Of a stretch of 64,000 nucleotides of DNA, positions 12,291-21,209 are shown in pieces. The stretch spans positions 129,001-193,000 of the forward strand of contig JAJFZO010000191.1 in the NCBI GenBank assembly GCA_021397835.1, given 5' to 3'. This stretch comes from Moringa oleifera (taxonomy: Eukaryota; Streptophyta; Magnoliopsida; Brassicales; Moringaceae). Position 1 is the first letter of the stretch. Each line of letters begins with the position of its first letter. The notes under the pieces were generated by a model. That model was not told where the DNA came from and did no database searches. It saw only the letters and a list, made by a program, of their open reading frames with translations. The position numbers and the translations under genes were made by a program.

Positions 12291-13184
12291 TGAAGTTTAT
12301 TCAGTTATATCAATGAATCAAATTCAATTTAAATTGTTATGAATGGATCTAAATTCTTTGCTTTTTTATCAAAAAAAAAAAAATTTATTCTTGGACACTG
12401 CTATTTTAGATTTTCCGCTGGTTTTCTTCGTTGTATGATTGTTGGCAATTACAGCAATTACAGTGATTGGCATTTCTTTCTTCTTTGTGATATAATTCAT
12501 ACATTTATTATTTTGTACTGAAGATAATTTGGTTGATGTTGTGTATAGCAACTTTTTGCTCCTATTCGTGATATTTATGGTGGTTGCAAGTGATCTCTCT
12601 TTGTCTCTGATCACTTGTACACGAGCTCCCAGTCTTTTGAACGGTTCTTGAGTTTTTTTCTCCAATTCATCCTTCATTCTAATATCTTTTCTGTTGCAGC
12701 AGTTTCTTCAGCAATCCTTTGCATTTCTGTCTGCAAATCTTCTGAAATGAATGAAGCAAATTGGTGGACTTATGTTGTTTTCAACTAGCATATGATGCTT
12801 TCAGGAGTAGAAGATATCTCAAGACTGGCAGATCAATCTGGCTGATTTTTGATTATTGAGAATGCATTAGTCTGGACAATAATACACATGAAACATACTT
12901 AGTCTTACAATTGTTTTGTCCCTTCTAGTTGTAGCCTTCTCAAATCCAGTATGTCACTCTTTAGGACATTCCCTTTGGCATGCTCATGTGCTGCTGATTG
13001 CAGTAGAACACCTGTTGTCTTTGTTGTAGAAAGCTCTGCACTTGTTGATGGTTTCTGACAGTTCACTAGCAGGTTTGGTTACTGTTGGGAAGTTTTATTT
13101 GGAATGGAAGACATTCATTGTCTCATCATTTCTGACATAGTTTGAATTTGCTTCTACAACCCCATGCTCTAATTCTCCAAACAT
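12291..13184. other. Convergent 3' flanks of the mTERF and secreted-protein genes
   Basis: Holds an A run at 12370-12382 and AT-rich sequence; probably 3' UTRs of two convergent genes. No coding exon recognised. Confidence 0.4.
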
Positions 13185-13940
13185 TTACTCATTGTGAACA
13201 CCACAACAACAAAAGGCTTTGTGGTAATGGAAGCGGAACGCAAAGAGCTGATAAGGATTTGACCCATCAAACTTGCAACTAGCGATGCCCACAGTCTTCT
13301 TGTTTGTCTTCCCTCTGACAACGGTAAGGCATTTTTCTGTACTGCGATTGACCCAGAAGCGGAATTCTCGGTGGTTTAGCTCCTTTGGTGGGTTGATTGA
13401 TTTCCAATCAGCTTCAGCTAAGCTTTCTAGGGAGTTCAATGAGCTGAGGGTTACTTTGCCATGCTTGTCCGCAGCTAGATAGCTTTGTCCACCAGAGCAT
13501 TTGTCCATATAATTGGCAAATCTGTGCGAACATTGAAGAATTTTCTTTCTGCTTAATTTATAAAACAGCAGCTAAGAAATCGGATTTGGTGAATGAAAAA
13601 GGAACATTTAGAGTTACCTGTGGTAGCCAGAAGCAGAACCAGAAGTAGAGTTCCAGCCGAAATAAACATTGTAGGTGGTTGAGCTGCCACCTTTGATATT
13701 TGGTACGGAATATACACCTCTATCATTCATATTAACGAAATCTGACTGTAATGCACCAGCAATGAGTGTATCATCAAATGCTGTCATATGGGGGTAGGCT
13801 TCACTTGCAGGGCATTTGGTAGAGTAACATTTGGAGCACTGGCTGCAAAGCCACTCATTCTGCAAATGCACAGTGCCTTCAACATAGGTCATTGTTAGGA
13901 CAAGGAGGCAGAAAGAGAGGCGGTATGCATCCATCTTCAT
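13185..13940 (-). CDS. Small secreted Cys-containing protein of unknown function, 2 exons
   Basis: Exons on the minus strand: 13940-13618 and 13521-13185, GT-AG junction, 219 residues. A clear signal peptide is visible (MKMDAYRLSFCLLVLTMTYVEG, hydrophobic core about residues 8-18). The mature protein starts near TVHLQ. It has a Cys cluster CSQCSKCYSTKC, a potential N-glycosylation site (NST in FGWNSTSGS) and a C-terminal CCCG. There is no transmembrane segment after the signal, so an apoplastic or cell-wall protein is likely. The second half (EFRFWVNRSTEKCLTVVRG, NPYQLFAFRF) faintly recalls one lobe of a ricin-B/beta-trefoil lectin fold, but the match is weak and I do not assign a lectin function. 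Two cysteine-rich ends with a beta-rich middle are what can be seen. I do not recognise a named gene. Confidence 0.75.
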
Positions 13941-15485
13941 TGGTGCTTTTCTCTTTCTTTATCTCATGAGCTGAGAATTTGCAAGTTATATGCACTGTGT
14001 TGTTCTTGGTTTTATCAACATATTTTGTTTGTTTACCTGAGGAATGGAATTTAACTTGCCGCCTCTGTGAACATATGACCTGGAAACCTCTGGCATTTGT
14101 ACTTATTGTGTATATTCTGGTTTGTGCTCTATGTAGCTAGTTTTGGTTTTTATGGGATTTTTTTTTTTCGTAGGAGAAATTTATTTTACTGGTTGTTGAT
14201 TAATCAGCTGGTTATCAAATGGGAAACTGTTGAGCTCCATCTTGTTTTGCTTGGAATCAAACTTTGTCAATATTGAAGTCATGTTTGAGTTGTCCATGAC
14301 AAATAAATTTTGGTATGTTTTAGGGACTTTTGGCAGACAATTATACCACCACCGAGAAACGGATCATTGGTAGCTTGTTAGAATGTGCACACACATTGAA
14401 GTGCAAATAAGATGAGAAACTTACGTGTCCCAGAGGGTCTCTTCCTCAGTCCCCCTCTGTACCGAGCCCCAAAATTCCTACCAACCAGTCAGACTTTGGA
14501 AGATAAGAGGTTTATTCTATAAGCATATGCGGCCTCGTGGAAGGAATAATCCCAAAGAATATGCTTGGATTTAATTCATCTCTTAGTTTCTGACTTCATT
14601 TTGTTGTAAAGACTAGATTCTATTCATACAAACCCCAGAAACTCCCACTCTGCTCTTTCTATTTGCCCGTGTTCTTGATTATGTGATTTTTCCATTGCAG
14701 AGCTTCACGGCCTCTTGCATCCTTGAATATGTTTGTTGATGATCATCTATTCAACTCATTCTATCTAAGCATGTTTACGGTTAGATGACCATCAACAAAC
14801 GCATTCATAGTATTGCAGTCATGTTGACCAAGATCACTCTTTACAAACTCATTTCTCTCTGTTTTCTTCTTGTTTTATGATTTGATTCTGATGGATGTTT
14901 TCCATTCTCATGCAGGGAACCTTACTTAACAAGAGTCTGATCTTTGTCTGTGATGTTTTTCTCATTTCTCAGTTGCACGGTGATGTCATGGTGAAGTAGT
15001 TAATTTGTTTTACATTGCTCGTCATGGTAGAAGAACTTGTTAGGGAGAGTAGATCATTTTTGAGTTCAAAATCAAACTTGAGAAGACAATTCAACAGTTA
15101 CTCCATTGGTTCACTTAAAATATTGCTTCATAAGGGATTGAAACTGTAATGGTGCTGCCTGGCTCTACTGGTAATTTGAAAAATGCAGGCTACACGTATG
15201 GAGGTTAGACAGTATGAAGAACGTGCTTTGGCCGCCTAAGTCAAAAACAAACAAGAAAACAGAAACATGCCTGCTGGAACACAAACTAAGACTCCTTCCA
15301 GATTCCATGAACTTGATGTGAAGTTGCTGAGCTCTTACATATTCTGCCGACATTGACCCAAGGCTTGAACAAAAAAGCTGAGCAATCGCTCTGTTCTCTG
15401 GAAGTCTCTCTGTTTAATTCACAGGAATTGATTCATCAACGACAACACTAAATACCTTGCTAATACAAGAAAAGGGGCGTTCAGC
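13941..15485. other. Spacer with an imperfect hairpin, no gene
   Basis: About 1.5 kb, AT-rich, without a supportable exon on either strand. It contains a T run at 14160-14168 and the inverted repeat 14731-14800 listed separately. The right end probably carries the 3' UTR of the small minus-strand gene at 15486. Confidence 0.4.
14731..14800. repeat. Imperfect inverted repeat (19-nt arms, 32-nt loop)
   Basis: Left arm 14731-14749 and right arm 14782-14800 pair at 18 of 19 positions (the one mismatch would be a G:U or A:C type pair depending on strand). It lies in a gene-free spacer. Could be a cruciform or a foldback relic; too short to call a MITE. Confidence 0.75.
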
Positions 15486-15830
15486 TTAGGCACCAGTTAT
15501 ACATGAAAACATTCTGTGGCTCCTAAACCTGACAAGCTGCTTTCGCGGAGGAGGAGGAGAAGCACCATATGTTATATTTCTATCATCCCTGGATGAAAAA
15601 CCTGTAGTATAATCTCCCATGGAGCTGTGTCGGCGATGGGCGCTCCTTTCTGTTGCACAGAAACCACCAAACTGTTCAGTTGAAGGAATCCCGTAGACAT
15701 TAGTTTGGCCATTAATGTAGAAATCTGCTATGTCGTAAGTTTGGGCTGCACCAGATGAAAGACAGTGGTATTGGCGGCGAGTTCTGTTCTTCTTCATTGC
15801 CCTGAATACCATGGGGATCAAACCCTCCAT
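15486..15830 (-). CDS. Small conserved plant protein (MEGLIP-type), unknown function
   Basis: Single-exon minus-strand gene of 114 residues, ATG at 15830. The frame stays open upstream to about 16001 but only with a non-ATG codon, so the ATG at MEGLIPMVF is preferred; plant homologues I recall also begin with MEGLIP. The protein is basic: an amphipathic start, KKNRTRRQYHCLSSGAA, an aromatic block ADFYINGQTNVYG, a His/Arg-Ser segment (ERSAHRRHSSMGDY) that could be a phosphorylation site, and a basic tail with Pro run (SPPPPRKQLVRFRSHRMF). No signal peptide, membrane segment or known domain. Its place between the mTERF and the 18315 gene matches the position of At2g44010 in Arabidopsis if my memory of that order is right; function unknown. 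Confidence 0.75.
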   Translation of the reverse strand: MEGLIPMVFRAMKKNRTRRQYHCLSSGAAQTYDIADFYINGQTNVYGIPSTEQFGGFCATERSAHRRHSSMGDYTTGFSSRDDRNITYGASPPPPRKQLVRFRSHRMFSCITGA

Positions 15831-18314
15831 CGTTACCTTCTTTCTCTTCTTAATTGGATGGTCTTCTTTTCTTCTTCTTGCTCTTGATTGAAGACATAAA
15901 GCAGAACAAAGCGTGTTTCCTTTATTGTGGCTTGTTGGGGGAGGAAGGAGGTTGGAAATGAAGGTTTTGATGTACTGGGTTAGGTTTGGTGCTGTTGACA
16001 CTTAAAGACATGATAGATACCTTCCCCAGCCTTTCTTTTTCTTTATTTATTTATTTATTTATGGGGGTAAGATAGCACCTTAAAGTCTTCCAACACCTCA
16101 TTTTGATATGACTTCTTCTCAGATAACATTTTCTAAGGTAATAAAGTATAATACATGCTTATGATGAGATAATATTAAGAAAGTGGTGGGAGTCAGGTCG
16201 AAGTTGATGCAAATACGCCATACACTGAATATGTATATATAAATTATACAGAAAATGGCAGAGTAGTTGTATGTATAATAGAAACACAAAGTGTATGCAA
16301 CAAATAACAATCAGACTGCGCAATCAGCAGTGTCCTCTTCCGCATGAAACAGTATGAAATGATGCAAAATCCAATATCATCTTCCCTATGGGATGCCCCA
16401 TTAATGCAACTCATGTGGCATGCGGAATGTGGATGGCCTCAGTCAGCTTGTTAACAAAGATTAGCTAGGATATAGTCTTACCTCCTTTTTCTATTTAGAA
16501 AAAGGAGAGACAAAATCAAAGAGATAGAGACAAATTCAGAAAATGCATCATGTTTCTTGTTCAGCAATCTTTGGTCCTTTTGTTGACTTGGTTACAGGCA
16601 CTTGACCATGCCAAAAAAAAATAATAATAATAACTTATGTGATCACTCTCTTGCCTTTCCAAATTGCCATCAACCGCTCATTGGCCAATTCAAAAACCAT
16701 AATAACTACAGGGCACATGGTTGACCCAAGTCGGCCACAACACTTCATACCATTGGCATCATTTATTCAATAATTACATGACATCTCCTACCCAATTCAC
16801 ATTCATATAACTTGGATTTTAATCATTATAATGCCATTCTCTTACTCTATTGTCCATACCAAACATACATAGCCGCCACCTTAGATGCTTAATGCCCTAT
16901 ATCTTCTTCACTAAAATCTGTGCTTGACATAACTGGCATCAATGAATACATTATTTTACAAGAATCTGTATGCATCGTCTTACTTGTTTATCTAATCCAC
17001 TTTGACAAGCTTGTGTGATGTATCAGACATCCCTTTAGCCTTCAGCCAAGAACTACAGTCATCATCAGCAGTATTTTATTCACTTCTTCATAAATTGGAT
17101 AATCTCTCGACCATTGATTTTGTCAACAACAAAAACACATTCTTGTATGTTCTGTTTGGACTTCGTCAAGGGGGGTGGTTAGTTCAGCCTGCAAGAACTT
17201 GAGGTTGCAAGACAAATTGCAGGGTATCCAGTCAGCAGTATTTTCTTCTTAGATCAGCTTACAATTCATCGGTTCCCCAAGTATGTTTCAGACGGATGAT
17301 GCCTCCCCTTGCCAGATCCCACTATAAACAAGTACTAACCATTTCTCTATCTTTGAAACGAAATTCTCTTTGTTAACCTTCAATTTTAATCAACTAGATA
17401 AGGAGCTCCTTACCTTATAAATGTTGATCCCTGCTCAACTCTTCTATCACTGCCTGATCTGCCTCATCCAAGCAAGCAAAAATGCAAAACAGATAAATTA
17501 ACAATGCATCTTATCATCATGTTGAAAGAAGACTCTTTTGATCTCTCTGCCCTTTTTATTCCTGAACAGAAAGAAATTAATAACTCAAGCACACAAAAGG
17601 CCATCGTGACTTTTCGAATCTCAGGTCCAGGGGGAGCGTGTGATCTGCACCTGCTACTCAAGGGTTTCATCAGCAACTTCCCTGCCCTCCTCCTGCTCTA
17701 CTGCTGGTAGGAACTCAGCATTTTACAATATTAAACGTCATCTACTATCGTTCAAGGTATGCTAGGAAAAGTTCCACTGTATTGCAGTATCTTCAATACA
17801 TTCCAAGAATGTACTGTCAGCCAATCAAATCATATTAAAGCCAAGTGCAGAAGCAAGTAATTGATATCTACCCCAATAAATATCACTAACATAAAAAACC
17901 ATATATAAAGAAGTAATCCTACTGTTTCGCTTTTGCATAAACTCCGAGATAACAGAAGAAATTAATTCAAAAAAGGAAAGATCAATACAATATATAATAA
18001 TTACTGCATTCCCTCCCACTAGTGACACACAAATTATCTACATCTAACCTCCTATGCATCCATAAAGCTGTTTATTTTCTTCAGTAGAGATATAAGCATA
18101 CTTCCAAATGAAGTCCACATAGTATAAATGAAGGAAGGTCTCAGGTGAAGTATATTCAAGTAAACACAATTTAAGTGCAAAGAAAATATGGAACATAAAG
18201 AATTCAAAAGTGGTTCTCCAATGACGTGATCCTAATAATCACCAAGAAATAAAACCATTTTAAGCCCTAGACTATGCAGACTTATTCCAATTGGAGTGAG
18301 GAATCAAGACTAAA
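15831..18314. other. 2.5-kb spacer without a recognised gene
   Basis: Probable promoter of the small minus-strand gene (first few hundred bases, with a (TTTA)n run at about 16041-16060), then AT-rich sequence with an AT-rich trinucleotide run (about 16619-16633). Short open frames near 17002-17710 on both strands lack coding character. The right end is probably the 3' UTR of the 18315 gene. A weak possibility is an unrecognised non-coding transcript. Confidence 0.35.
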
Positions 18315-20513
18315 TTATACCTCAAACAAGTGGTTCTTGTAGCATTGAGTCCAGTCCGAATCCTCTGATTGGAACAGGCTGCCTCCATCAGTACTAATGG
18401 ACTCTGCACAAGTAGATGATCTGAGAAGAGCAATCCTTTCTGTGCCTTTCCCTTCAGAGTTGGCTTCCTTGTCTGCAGGTTTGGAGGACCTAAAAGCAGA
18501 CTTTAGAGTCTCATCATTCCCTGTATCAACATTAATCTCAGGACTCTGATGAGACTTCAAAGGGCTGTTACCAAAGCTATTCACATCTTCCTCTTCATCT
18601 GACAAGCACCTGCAGCTATCAAACTCATCCATTTCAAAAATGCGACTTACTAATCCTTCCCTCCACGATACCCGCATCTGCGTTTGCGACAGATTGTCCA
18701 ATGCGGAATTAGAAATCCAAGAATCCCGATCACCCAAAACTTTCTGGAACTGGGAATAATCGACGGAATTGGAAGGTGCAGTCAGAGAATTGAACTGAAA
18801 ACTTGAACTAATTGGATCCCATATTGAATCATGGCTCTTGGCTGACAAGCATGCTATCTGAAGATTCATAGCCATGGAAGCAAGTTCTGAATCAAGTTGG
18901 AATTTCTTATGGCCTTCAGCAGTTAACCATGATTGGCCATTATATCTACCAGAGCTTGAGTCAGATTCTGGTGTCTGAATAACATTTTCACTTCCCAAGG
19001 TGTCCATGGAGAATGGAGAGTTCTTTCCATCCATATTGTAACAGCATTTCCTCTCTTCTTTCGACTCTTTAAAAGAGGCAGCTTCACGACTAGGTGTAAT
19101 ACGTGGAGAAGATGAAAGTATATCATCATATAAAGGGCCCATAAATCCTTGAAACTCAGAAAGTTCAGTTGAAGAAAGCAAAGAAGTGCTCCTCCTCCTT
19201 CTCTTACCAGTGTTGTTAGTATTAATGTTGCTGTTATCACTGATGTTACAAATGTCAGAAGAAAACCCATGATTACACAAAGGTGAAAGAGACTGGGGCT
19301 CTTGAGTTGCTGCAGGTGTCTGAAACTGACATGAATCATCATCAGAATTCTGTTTCTCATTCTCATCCTCCTCATCACAAGGAGATAAAAGCCAACGCAT
19401 GGAAGCTTCAGCAGGTTGTGGGACCATCGACATAATAGAACTGCTAACAACATTCTCTTCTTCATTGTCATTAGTATCAAAATCACTTGAAACCTCGGGT
19501 ATATCAAATCCTAAACGGTTACAGTCTACAGTGAGTATCCCTCTAGGCCTACATTTTCTCTTGTCAGTAGCCCCAGAGACAACATAGCCAGCACCATAAC
19601 AAGCTGGTGTTGTAGTTGATACCATAGATGACCCACATTGTACCTCTGGAGATACAGAGGCCTGTACGGGAGGTGTTTTAGAGTTACTACTAGTGTTTGA
19701 CCTGTCATCATCGACAACTTTATCAACAACTCTACAATCTAGAGCTAACCTGGTTGCTAACTTAGTCACAGGAGTCAAATTTGCATCATTGTCATCAATC
19801 ATCTTCACCCTACATTGTTGCACATCCTGCTTCACATCGCCAGACCCAGGTGGTAGTTTATTCGCAAGTATGCCACTGGAGCCCAAAGTAGAAGATTTCT
19901 TCTTACACTTCGGGAAGCCTTTTGAAATGGGTTTCTTCCCATATTGCCAATGGCACAGGCATGGAAGATTTTTATTGCACTTCCGAGTTTCCTTTGAAAC
20001 TGTCGGTTGGGATATTGATGATGCTCTGGAGGGGTGTCCAGTAGGAGCAGATATGGGGGTTCTAGGGAGAGACTTTATGGGTCCATTAAAAGGAGTTTTG
20101 GTAGAAGAAGAGTGAGAGAGAAAGAACCTGAGACAGCCCCTTGGTGCTTCAATGGACATAGAAGTAGAAACATGGCCACTATTGCTACCGGTGGTGCTAC
20201 TGTTGTTATGGGTACCATTGAGATCTTGCAATGGGTTTCGACGAATCTTCTTCTTCTTCTGCTTCCTGTCACTCTTGGAAGCAACCCCGGATCGAGGGCA
20301 TATTTTCTTAAGGGTTACTGAGGATGATGAGGAAGGGTTCATGGTTAGGTCATGGATGCGCTGCGATTGCGAGCAGAAGAGAGTACGAAGAGAGATCTGC
20401 TGCTCTTGCTTTGGGTGGGTTGCTTTGCTCTGCTGCTGCCAAAAACCATGATTTGATTTGAAAATGGATGGAGGGTCGGGGGAGCGCTGATGTGATGTAA
20501 AAGTGGCTCCCAA
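18315..20513 (-). CDS. Large intronless plant protein of unknown function, nuclear-like
   Basis: Minus-strand open frame of 732 codons from ATG 20513. A second in-frame ATG at 20342 (residue 58, MNPSSSSSVTLKKICPRSG) has a more typical start context, and the first 57 residues look like translated leader; either start is possible. The protein is Ser-rich and low-complexity. It has a basic nuclear-localisation-like patch soon after the second start (SDRKQKKKKIRRNPLQDLNG), a Cys/Lys stretch (KCNKNLPCLCHWQYGKK), a second basic patch (GKRRRRSTS), acidic stretches, and conserved-looking motifs such as ASMRWLLSPCDEEDE, GFMGPLYDDILSSSPRI and RIFEMDEFDSCRCLSDEEED near the C-terminus. Many SP and TP dipeptides suggest proline-directed phosphorylation. 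No enzymatic domain is seen and I do not recognise a named gene. By position it may match At2g43990. The stop lies inside a donor-like sequence (GAG|GTATAA), so a downstream exon cannot be fully excluded. Confidence 0.8.
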   Translation of the reverse strand: MGATFTSHQRSPDPPSIFKSNHGFWQQQSKATHPKQEQQISLRTLFCSQSQRIHDLTMNPSSSSSVTLKKICPRSGVASKSDRKQKKKKIRRNPLQDLNGTHNNSSTTGSNSGHVSTSMSIEAPRGCLRFFLSHSSSTKTPFNGPIKSLPRTPISAPTGHPSRASSISQPTVSKETRKCNKNLPCLCHWQYGKKPISKGFPKCKKKSSTLGSSGILANKLPPGSGDVKQDVQQCRVKMIDDNDANLTPVTKLATRLALDCRVVDKVVDDDRSNTSSNSKTPPVQASVSPEVQCGSSMVSTTTPACYGAGYVVSGATDKRKCRPRGILTVDCNRLGFDIPEVSSDFDTNDNEEENVVSSSIMSMVPQPAEASMRWLLSPCDEEDENEKQNSDDDSCQFQTPAATQEPQSLSPLCNHGFSSDICNISDNSNINTNNTGKRRRRSTSLLSSTELSEFQGFMGPLYDDILSSSPRITPSREAASFKESKEERKCCYNMDGKNSPFSMDTLGSENVIQTPESDSSSGRYNGQSWLTAEGHKKFQLDSELASMAMNLQIACLSAKSHDSIWDPISSSFQFNSLTAPSNSVDYSQFQKVLGDRDSWISNSALDNLSQTQMRVSWREGLVSRIFEMDEFDSCRCLSDEEEDVNSFGNSPLKSHQSPEINVDTGNDETLKSAFRSSKPADKEANSEGKGTERIALLRSSTCAESISTDGGSLFQSEDSDWTQCYKNHLFEV

Positions 20514-21209
20514 TATCTGAAATGCCTTTTGTCCTTTCTGTGATATGGTAGTGGGCTCGTAAATGTCGTTGGGTTATATGGCCCAATGTTATTGGGCCTA
20601 ACATTTGGCCCAATTTTATTGGTGGCTATGACTTGGACCGACATTATATCGTGGGTCCACAGTATGACCCAATGTTGTCGCTCTATGATCACTTCGATGC
20701 CGGAGTAGCAGTGTCATTGGCAGGCGGATCGAACTAAGAGGTAGTAACTGACCCTTCGTCTCAGTGTTGTTTACTTCGGAACTTGTATAATTAACAAGGT
20801 CCAGTAAAGTTGACTTTTGTGTCTTCCCGTCGATGACTGTGCCTGTCTCAAACAGATTCATGGATATTATGGGGTTCCCTTTCTCTAATTCTCTTGAAAT
20901 TTCTGCACAGGGTTATATAAAAATGAAATTAATACCAATTCATATCCATTTCAGGCCTCTGGAGTCCGTATTCATTTTATATTGTTATTGTTCCAGAGGG
21001 ACATAACATGTGCCGAAATGGCTAATGATTGTTGAAGAGGCTGAAAGCTCTGTAGTTGCTTCCGATCTCATTCTCTCCATCTTTTATTCTTATGTTTTTA
21101 TGATTACTTGTCTTTATTTCTGTTACCAGCCATCTTTTGGAGCTTGAAATCTCAATAAGAAAGGTCGGACAATCGCCTTCTACGTGATCGTCAGTTCAAA
21201 TCAGACGCC
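20514..21209. promoter_or_regulatory. Divergent promoter region between the 18315 gene and URH1
   Basis: About 700 bp between two divergently transcribed genes. The part next to the minus-strand gene holds a cluster of TGGGCY (site II) boxes at 20552-20615. The part near 21058-21115 is CT-rich and likely URH1 leader. No further gene. Confidence 0.55.
20552..20614. promoter_or_regulatory. Cluster of four site II (TGGGCY) elements
   Basis: TGGGCT at 20552-20557, then three copies of an 8-mer in alternating orientation: GGCCCAAT (20580-20587), ATTGGGCC (20591-20598), GGCCCAAT (20607-20614). Each contains TGGGCC on one strand. Site II elements are known TCP-factor binding sites in promoters of proliferation, ribosomal and organelle-protein genes. 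Distance to the 20513 ATG is only 39-100 bases, so they would lie in the leader if that ATG is used, which favours the downstream ATG at 20342. Confidence 0.7.

Noticed and set aside
17002..17710. Several 60-70 codon frames on both strands
   Set aside because: No conserved motif, no splice partners, and overlapping frames on both strands are equally open; chance frames in AT-rich spacer.
18100..18330. A further exon after the 18315 stop, because GAG|GTATAA looks like a donor
   Set aside because: No downstream minus-strand segment with coding character and a matching acceptor was found.
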